Source of the DNA: an uncultured Fidelibacterota bacterium
GTDB taxonomy: Bacteria; Fidelibacterota; Fidelibacteria; Fidelibacterales; Fidelibacteraceae
Direction of reading: 5' to 3'
NCBI GenBank assembly: GCA_937862595.1
Contig: CALMFL010000355.1
Coordinates: forward strand, 1 to 6,361
DNA: 6,361 nucleotides
Under the pieces are notes generated by a model that saw only the letters and a list, made by a program, of their open reading frames with translations, was not told where the DNA came from and did no database searches. Shown piece after piece: positions 1 to 4,489 of this stretch. Position 1 is the stretch's first letter. Every line of letters begins with the position of its first letter. Both the position numbers and the translations under genes were made by a program.

Positions 1-266
1 CCCTGCACTACTATCATCTGGTCTCGGCCGATCATTCCGCTTCGCCTCTGGCACGCCAGAGCTCGCTGCGCATTGCCGCGATCGAAACCGACATCCGAAA
101 CTACACCGCGTATCTCAGCGGGGATTCCCTGCAGACCGTCGCCGGCGACACCGATGTCTCGCTCTCAGAGACTCCCGGCCTGCCCGGCAAGGAAGAAAGA
201 TCGCGGCAGCATCCTCTCAAGCGCCTTCTGCGAAGCCCCGGCCGCCCCCGGCCGCAGAGATTGTAA
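1..266 (+). CDS. C-terminal fragment, possible D-2-hydroxyacid dehydrogenase
   Basis: This is the 3' end of a gene that begins before the window. The frame whose codons start at position 3 is open for 87 residues and ends with TAA at 264-266. Its codons favour G or C at the third position like the neighbouring genes, so I take it as the real frame. The stretch LVSADHSASP near residues 6-15, followed by a helix and then YLSGDSLQTV near residues 37-46, resembles the end of D-isomer-specific 2-hydroxyacid dehydrogenases. There the catalytic His sits in a 'PHxA'-like motif and the chain closes with 'NLxxYLxGxPLxNVV'. On that reading His11 of the fragment would be the catalytic base of an NAD-dependent 2-oxoacid reductase. 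The last 38 residues (about 50-87) are rich in Arg, Pro and Ser and are not expected for that family. The assignment rests on a short match and could be wrong; that a coding region ends here is much surer. Confidence 0.4.
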   Translation, partial: LHYYHLVSADHSASPLARQSSLRIAAIETDIRNYTAYLSGDSLQTVAGDTDVSLSETPGLPGKEERSRQHPLKRLLRSPGRPRPQRL

Positions 267-404
267 TACCCGGCCTTATCTCTTAGGGGAAAGAGCCGTC
301 AGAGACCGGCGCACAGCGCGCTTTAAATCATTGCACACATAACAGCACCCTTCTTCAGGATACGGATCCTTCGGAACTCGAAGTGCGGGCATTGATTATT
401 CCGG

Positions 405-430
405 GTAAAAAAGGATCAGGGTCCTTTCCG
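405..430 (-). terminator. weak intrinsic terminator of the four-gene minus-strand unit
   Basis: Read on the minus strand, a perfect 6-bp inverted repeat (AAAGGA, 6-nt loop, TCCTTT) runs straight into further Ts, giving six consecutive Ts at 412-407. It lies about 40 bases beyond the stop codon of the EamA-type gene, where a terminator would be expected. The stem is short and AT-rich, so efficiency is uncertain. Confidence 0.4.
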
Positions 431-446
431 TCAGAAAAGCCGTCTT

Positions 447-462
447 GCCGGGTGATCCCGGC
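447..462. repeat. GC-rich perfect hairpin (6-bp stem, 4-nt loop)
   Basis: GCCGGG at 447-452 and CCCGGC at 457-462 are perfect complements around the loop TGAT. The hairpin lies just after the stop codon of the minus-strand EamA-type gene. It could stabilise the 3' end of that mRNA or assist termination together with the T-run hairpin about 20 bases further on. Neither strand has an immediate T run after this stem, so I do not call it a terminator by itself. Confidence 0.4.
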
Positions 463-465
463 GAT

Positions 466-1356
466 TCAGGGTCTTAGCTTGTCGCGTCTTTGTGCGATCC
501 ACAGGGCGAGTATGATCAGGAGAGAACCTGCGATCATATTCCATTGCAGGACCTCGAATCCCAATAAAACCGACAGGATCAGGGTCACCGGCGGATGGGT
601 GGAAATGATCAGGCCCGTTTGAGAAGGCCGGATGCGTTTCAGGATCGCAAAGTAATTCAGATACGAAAAGCCCGAACTGAAAATGCCGAGGTACACGATG
701 CTCAGCCAGCCTTTCCAGGTCAGTGCCTGCACATCCGCCTGTGCCAGGCGGATCACGCCCCAGGGCGTATAGAGGACCAGCGCCCCGATAATGAGGATGA
801 GAGCAAGCTGAAGGGGCCCGTAGCGGTGGACGTAAGGCTTGCTGAAGATCGTATAGACCGACCAGAAGAGCATGGCGATGAAAACCAGTCCGTCCCCCAG
901 CAAAATGGGGGCGTTAAAGATCAGAACGCTTCTCCCGAGAACCACCCCGACCCCGACAAAGGCCAGGAGGGATGCGAGGAGGATCTTGCCCGAAGCCGGC
1001 TCTTTTTTTCGAAGGATATCAATGAAAATGATCACGACAGGCGTCAGGGCGTAGATCATCGGAGGATGGCTGGGGATGGTGTAGCGCAAGGCCTGCGCAA
1101 AGAGGATCTGATTGCACAGGACCCCCGTGAACATCAGCAGGAAGAGCGGCTTAAGGTCCGTTTTTTCGACATGAAGGGAACCGCCCTTCGCGAGCAGGAT
1201 CGCGGCCAGGGTGACCGTCCCGATCAGATAACGGAAAAAGGAGACCACAAAGGGGTCGATCTCCATGGCGGCCTGTTTGGCGGCGATGTTCGTGAATCCG
1301 ACGATCAATGCCTGGAAGAGGACCAGAAGGGCGAGGAAGGAATGCCGGTGCTTCAT
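466..1356 (-). CDS. EamA/DMT-family inner-membrane transporter
   Basis: This 296-residue protein has the drug/metabolite transporter layout: ten hydrophobic segments in two homologous EamA-type halves (about residues 8-140 and 152-287), no signal peptide, and a short basic C-terminus. Features common in the family include FFRYLIG in the second helix (near 40-46), a proline-containing segment SHPPMIYALTPVVII near 96-110, and a GDxLxFxAMxxWSxYT stretch opening the second half (about 154-169). The second half repeats the proline pattern in STHPPVT near 252-258. Members move small metabolites, often outward; the sequence does not reveal the substrate. The ATG lies three bases after the stop of the upstream barrel gene (TAA-AGA-ATG). 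Only a distant GGTGG precedes it, so translation is probably coupled. It is the last gene of the minus-strand unit. The family call is firm; function within the family is unknown. Confidence 0.9.
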   Translation of the reverse strand: MKHRHSFLALLVLFQALIVGFTNIAAKQAAMEIDPFVVSFFRYLIGTVTLAAILLAKGGSLHVEKTDLKPLFLLMFTGVLCNQILFAQALRYTIPSHPPMIYALTPVVIIFIDILRKKEPASGKILLASLLAFVGVGVVLGRSVLIFNAPILLGDGLVFIAMLFWSVYTIFSKPYVHRYGPLQLALILIIGALVLYTPWGVIRLAQADVQALTWKGWLSIVYLGIFSSGFSYLNYFAILKRIRPSQTGLIISTHPPVTLILSVLLGFEVLQWNMIAGSLLIILALWIAQRRDKLRP

Positions 1357-1359
1357 TCT

Positions 1360-2814
1360 TTATTTCCACCAGGACCAGTCGGCCGTAAGTCCCGCATAGA
1401 AGGTGTTCCCGTATAAAATATCGGATGAAGCGTAAATTCCCCCGTAAAGATCGAGGGGCGCGGAAATATCCAGGCCGATGCCGAAGGTGCCGATCCTCGC
1501 GCTGAGGTGAAGGTTGAACTTCCAGTCCCCGATCAGGGTGCCGCCGGGCGAAAGCGCGTAGGTCATGGTCCGGGCATCGAATCCGACAAAGTCCGGATCG
1601 TCGTGAACAAGATACTGTGCGTTCAGATCCCCTTCCCACAGGAGCTTGCCCTTTGCCGGTTTTGTATGAAAGGCCAGGCCTCCGGTCAGCGTGGCCCGTT
1701 CGGGATGATAGTAATAAGTGCCATGGTCAAAGGTCTCGGAATAGGCGGCGCGGCCGTAGAACTCAAGCGCCGGGAAGGTCAGGCGGTATTCCGCCCGGGC
1801 TTTCAGGCTGAAGAAATTGGGCGGGATATAGGTCGGAGCGCTGACATGGCCGGGCTTGACGCCGGTATTATCGTAGCTGGCGTCGATGGCGGCGCGGATC
1901 ACCTGATGTTTGCCGCGATGGTCCACCCCGGCAAGGATCCCGTAGTAGGCGTATCCCGGCTGGCGCAGAATGAACAGCGGGTTGCGGACTTTTGCATAGA
2001 CCTCCAGATTGAAGGGTCCCGGCTTCAGCATGATCTGTGCGATGGGAAAAATACGCTCGGGCGAAATGCGCAGGGCAAGATGCGTCGAGAAAACGCCCTT
2101 GCGGTAACGCATTCCGGGACGGAAGACCATCATGGTATTGGACCGGTCCTCATTGCGGAAATAGCGGAACTCGGCGATCCCGTAGAACTGCAGCGGCTGC
2201 GAGGCCGCATAGCGGAATTCCGCAAACTGATGGAACGCATCGTAGCTGCGGACACTGTCGTCTTCCTGGTCGATCAGGTTCATGTCAAGGCCGCCCAGGA
2301 AACGGATCTTGCTGCCTGCCCGGTAGTCGAAGGTCATGCCCTGGCTTTTGATCCGGTTCTCGACGATACCGCCTGTCAGCATGAGGGACTGCGTGTTATC
2401 CGTATGGTAATATTCGACGGAACCCTTGCCGCCCTGATAATGCAGCACCGCGTCAGTGCGCCGGGTGGCGCTTGGCCCCTCGTAGCGGATCATTTCCATC
2501 CCGGCGCTCCAGCGGTGGGGAGAGGAAAAGGGGACATACTTCACCACGATATCGTTGGAAAGCGTGAAATATCCGCCTGCGGACGGGTCGATCAGGTAAA
2601 TCTGGTCCCAACGTCCGTAGGTATAGGACGAATCCTCGTACTGATGGGCGAACAGGAAGGCATCCGGCTCAAGCCACGAAGAGGGAAACGTCATCCCCAT
2701 CGCGCGGGTGTCCGGCTCGAAGACCGTATAGCGGTCCCAGGTTTCAAGCCCGAGTTCAAGCGCCTGCAGCAGTCCGGATAAACACACTAATGCGATCAGG
2801 ATCGTTTTTTTCAT
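1360..2814 (-). CDS. secreted outer-membrane beta-barrel protein of unknown family
   Basis: This 484-residue protein starts with a Sec signal peptide: KK at residues 2-3, a hydrophobic core, and likely cleavage after LQA near residue 18. No good lipobox surrounds Cys11, so it is probably not a lipoprotein. The mature part has no hydrophobic helices. It is made of alternating polar/hydrophobic strands rich in Tyr, Phe, Trp and Gly, such as QFYGIAEFRYFR, EFYGRAAYSETF and LHLSARIGTFGIGLDIS, separated by charged turns. This is the look of an outer-membrane beta-barrel. The C-terminus ends in an aromatic-rich strand (TADWSWWK), roughly where a barrel-assembly signal sits, though the last residue is Lys rather than the usual Phe or Trp. 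Its ATG overlaps the stop of the ECF S component (ATGA, 4 nt), with a weak AAGAG six bases upstream, which points to translational coupling. I do not recognise the family. Porin, assembly or ligand-uptake roles are all possible. Confidence 0.75.
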   Translation of the reverse strand: MKKTILIALVCLSGLLQALELGLETWDRYTVFEPDTRAMGMTFPSSWLEPDAFLFAHQYEDSSYTYGRWDQIYLIDPSAGGYFTLSNDIVVKYVPFSSPHRWSAGMEMIRYEGPSATRRTDAVLHYQGGKGSVEYYHTDNTQSLMLTGGIVENRIKSQGMTFDYRAGSKIRFLGGLDMNLIDQEDDSVRSYDAFHQFAEFRYAASQPLQFYGIAEFRYFRNEDRSNTMMVFRPGMRYRKGVFSTHLALRISPERIFPIAQIMLKPGPFNLEVYAKVRNPLFILRQPGYAYYGILAGVDHRGKHQVIRAAIDASYDNTGVKPGHVSAPTYIPPNFFSLKARAEYRLTFPALEFYGRAAYSETFDHGTYYYHPERATLTGGLAFHTKPAKGKLLWEGDLNAQYLVHDDPDFVGFDARTMTYALSPGGTLIGDWKFNLHLSARIGTFGIGLDISAPLDLYGGIYASSDILYGNTFYAGLTADWSWWK

Positions 2815-3407
2815 TCGGGTCTCTTGAAATAATGGGGATAATGCTGATGCACGTAGCGGATGATCAGGGTGATCAGCACCGAGAAGGTAAGGGTATTCGA
2901 GATCATATTCACCGCGTAAAAGGGGACGCCGGCGATGATGGTCGCCAGGGTCTGTTCCAGGGTAAACCCCGAGGGCAGGGCATAGAAGGCCGTGGTCAGG
3001 ACATTATAGCTCAGGGTCAGCAGCAGTCCCTCGATCCCGAGGATCACCCCGCCGAGCCCGGGTTTGGTGACGGCGATGTCCGTGATGAACTTGCGGTTCA
3101 GCGCGCCGGTCAGCGCAAAGAGCGCAAAAGCGATCAGTTGCGCCATGAGCAGGGTGGGGAAGGCGAGGCTTGTCCCGAAGGGATTTGCGATGCTGAAGAT
3201 CGCTTCGCCGACAAGGGCGACGAACAGGCCGCGTTTCCATCCGAGCAGCAAGCCCGACAGGAAGGCGATCGCCGTGATGTATTCAAGATTGGGAATATAG
3301 CTGAAGGCGTAGGCGATCCCGAGAAAGAGCGCCAGAAAAATGCCGGTCTCGGCAATCTTACGGTTTTTTTCGAGGATCTGTCTGGTCGTCTTTCGGGTGG
3401 GTTCCAT
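2811..3407 (-). CDS. ECF-type transporter S component (substrate-binding membrane subunit)
   Basis: This 198-residue membrane protein has about six hydrophobic segments (roughly 19-36, 43-58, 59-75, 84-103, 117-140, 160-184) after a basic N-terminus. The layout matches energy-coupling-factor S components, which bind a vitamin, metal or other micronutrient and work with a T protein and two ATPases. Typical signs are IPNLEYITAIAFLSGLLLGW (about 38-57), a 'G-x-x-x-A-x-x-G' helix, the SIANPFG turn at 72-78, and a following PTLLMAQ (84-90). No EcfA or EcfT gene lies nearby, so it would have to use a module encoded elsewhere. The start ATG lies 50 nt inside the end of the upstream exoribonuclease gene, in another frame. 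It is backed by a good AAAGGA ribosome site five bases upstream (3413-3418), and I find no later in-frame ATG before the first helix. The substrate is unknown. A general small membrane protein is the alternative. Confidence 0.75.
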   Translation of the reverse strand: MEPTRKTTRQILEKNRKIAETGIFLALFLGIAYAFSYIPNLEYITAIAFLSGLLLGWKRGLFVALVGEAIFSIANPFGTSLAFPTLLMAQLIAFALFALTGALNRKFITDIAVTKPGLGGVILGIEGLLLTLSYNVLTTAFYALPSGFTLEQTLATIIAGVPFYAVNMISNTLTFSVLITLIIRYVHQHYPHYFKRPE

Positions 3408-4377
3408 GGCTTTCCTTTGCGGGTTTATAGAGCGGGACGTGAAAATAGTTGTTCATGGAGGTCCATTCTCCCTCGTCCAGTTCCTGTGAGATCGCCGTTT
3501 TCATCATGTCCATGCGGGCGTCCATTTCATCGAGATAATGTATCAGAAGGGCTTCGGGGAAGGCAGGTTTCTTCGGCGACTGGAATTCATAGGTTCCCTG
3601 ATGGGAGAGGAGGATGTGTTTCATTTTCAGGGCAAGTTCTTCGGGAAAATCCGGGATCGAGGCAATGGCCTTGTCCACGAGATGGTATCCCAGAACGACA
3701 TGGCCGAGGAAATTCCCTTCATGCGTGTAGATGTTGTTGGGATAGCCGCTCAGTTCGTCCAGCTTGCCGATATCGTGCAGAAGAATGCCCGCGATCACCA
3801 GGTCCGCATCCAGTTCGTACTGCTTGGCGGCGTAGGTCCCGAGATTCAGCATATACACCAGGTGCTCCAGAAAACCGCCCATGGTGGCATGATGCAGACG
3901 CAAACTGGCAGGATGTTTCAGAATTTTAGCCCGATTATCGATGATTAGCAAGGAGAGGAGCTTTTTAAGCCAATCATTATTCATTTTATTAATGGTTTTC
4001 TCGATAAATTTCCACATTCTGTCCGGATTCTTGGAAGATTGCGGAAGTATCAGCTCCCAGGAGAATCCTTTGGAGGCGAAATCCTCTTCATTGACCGGAA
4101 CGATCCGGGTGATGTTCAGCTGGCGTTTCCCGCGGAATTCCTCGACCAGGGCGCGCACGCCGACGGCGGAGCCGGTCTCGATCATGGGTTCGATCTCGCC
4201 CGCATGCTCCCAGATTTTCCCGATGATCGTCCCCGAGCGGTCCGTCAGGATCACATCGAGGTAGGGTTTCCCATCGCGGGTCAGGCGCAGATGTTTCTCT
4301 TTTAAAAGCAGATAGGCGCGCACCTCCTCGTTCGCCTTAAAGGTGCCGATCGTTGACAGCGGTATGTTCCGGTTCAT
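3358..4377 (-). CDS. yhaM: YhaM-family 3'-5' exoribonuclease (OB-fold plus HD domain)
   Basis: This cytoplasmic protein of 339 residues is close to the roughly 314 of Bacillus YhaM. An N-terminal OB-fold (about 12-95) carries a nucleic-acid-binding pattern: LTRDGKPYLDVILTDRSG near 32-49 and a beta strand GKIWE. A helical linker leads to an HD metal-phosphohydrolase domain (about 160-290). Candidate metal ligands are His162/163, His172, the HD pair His201-Asp202 in LLHDIGKLDEL, His219, His226, His259 and Asp283/Asp286 in YLDEMDARMD. Known family members trim RNA, and sometimes single-stranded DNA, from the 3' end with a divalent metal. I chose the second ATG (4377) because AAGGGG sits exactly six bases upstream of it; the ATG at 4383 would leave no spacing. 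The last roughly 20 residues are hydrophilic and basic. It heads the minus-strand unit, and its 3' end overlaps the ECF S gene by 50 nt. The internal stretch 3913-4011 is more AT-rich than the rest. Confidence 0.88.
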   Translation of the reverse strand: MNRNIPLSTIGTFKANEEVRAYLLLKEKHLRLTRDGKPYLDVILTDRSGTIIGKIWEHAGEIEPMIETGSAVGVRALVEEFRGKRQLNITRIVPVNEEDFASKGFSWELILPQSSKNPDRMWKFIEKTINKMNNDWLKKLLSLLIIDNRAKILKHPASLRLHHATMGGFLEHLVYMLNLGTYAAKQYELDADLVIAGILLHDIGKLDELSGYPNNIYTHEGNFLGHVVLGYHLVDKAIASIPDFPEELALKMKHILLSHQGTYEFQSPKKPAFPEALLIHYLDEMDARMDMMKTAISQELDEGEWTSMNNYFHVPLYKPAKESHGTHPKDDQTDPRKKP

Positions 4378-4383
4378 CTTCAT

Positions 4384-4389
4384 CCCCTT
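4384..4389 (-). promoter_or_regulatory. ribosome binding site deciding the yhaM start
   Basis: On the minus strand AAGGGG lies directly before an ATG at 4383 and six bases before a second in-frame ATG at 4377. Only the second has workable Shine-Dalgarno spacing, so translation most likely starts at 4377, two codons later than the longest frame. Confidence 0.6.
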
Positions 4390-4402
4390 AAATTAAGTAA
4401 AA

Positions 4403-4431
4403 TGTATAAAAAAAACTTTGCATTTTAAAGA
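4403..4431 (-). promoter_or_regulatory. possible promoter of the minus-strand unit
   Basis: On the minus strand TATACA (4408-4403) is a good -10-like hexamer directly after a run of eight Ts, about 20 bases upstream of the yhaM ribosome site. The matching -35 position (TCTTTA or TTCTTT) is poor. A short palindrome, CTTAA-A-TTAAG (4387-4397), sits between it and the start codon. The location between divergent genes is the main support. Confidence 0.35.
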
Positions 4432-4445
4432 AACTATTTTATTTT
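4418..4445 (+). promoter_or_regulatory. possible sigma-70-like promoter of the TonB-dependent receptor
   Basis: TTGCAT at 4418-4423 and TATTTT at 4440-4445 are separated by 16 bases, a fair fit to a -35/-10 pair, and would start transcription near 4452, about 38 bases before the ATG. The region is clearly AT-rich compared with the genes on both sides. If the host uses a Bacteroidota-type sigma factor, its -33/-7 elements could differ from this reading. Confidence 0.35.
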
Positions 4446-4479
4446 CGTCCGAACACTAAGCACGCAGAAACATATTTAC

Positions 4480-4489
4480 AGGAAATAGT
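4480..4489 (+). promoter_or_regulatory. ribosome binding site of the TonB-dependent receptor
   Basis: AGGAAA begins at 4480 and leaves six bases between AGGA and the ATG at 4490. The start is confirmed by the typical KK-plus-hydrophobic signal peptide that follows at once. Confidence 0.6.

Larger units (their letters stand above)
267..465. other. convergent intergenic region without a gene
   Basis: This gap of about 200 bases separates the stop of the left-hand plus-strand gene from the stop of the EamA-type transporter on the minus strand. I see no convincing reading frame or RNA gene. It holds several short inverted repeats: CTCTT/AAGAG at 280-284/291-295, AGGAT/ATCCT at 357-361/366-370, AAAGGA/TCCTTT at 410-415/422-427, and GCCGGG/CCCGGC at 447-452/457-462. 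Such hairpins are expected between convergent genes, where transcripts from both sides must end. None has a strong GC stem directly followed by a T run on the plus strand. Confidence 0.55.

Noticed and set aside
309..324. GCGC-ACA-GCGC hairpin followed by GCTTT as a plus-strand terminator
   Set aside because: Only four base pairs and a three-base T run, so it falls short of a credible intrinsic terminator.
73..342. Plus-strand open frame of 89 codons starting at an ATG
   Set aside because: It is out of frame with the better-supported frame ending at 266, and its product is rich in Arg/Pro/Ser with no recognisable features.
595..1416. Long plus-strand open frame opposite the EamA-type gene
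   Set aside because: Its translation is highly charged and low in complexity (many Asp, Glu, Gln, Arg, Gly), with no domain. The minus strand encodes a clear ten-helix transporter, so this is an antisense shadow.
1507..2781. 424-codon plus-strand open frame opposite the barrel gene
   Set aside because: It lacks recognisable domains, while the opposite strand shows a signal peptide, barrel strands and coupled starts. Long antisense frames arise easily in sequence with G/C-rich third positions.
2790..3929. 379-codon plus-strand open frame across the S component and yhaM
   Set aside because: It runs antisense across two well-supported genes and its product changes character midway, with no family resemblance.
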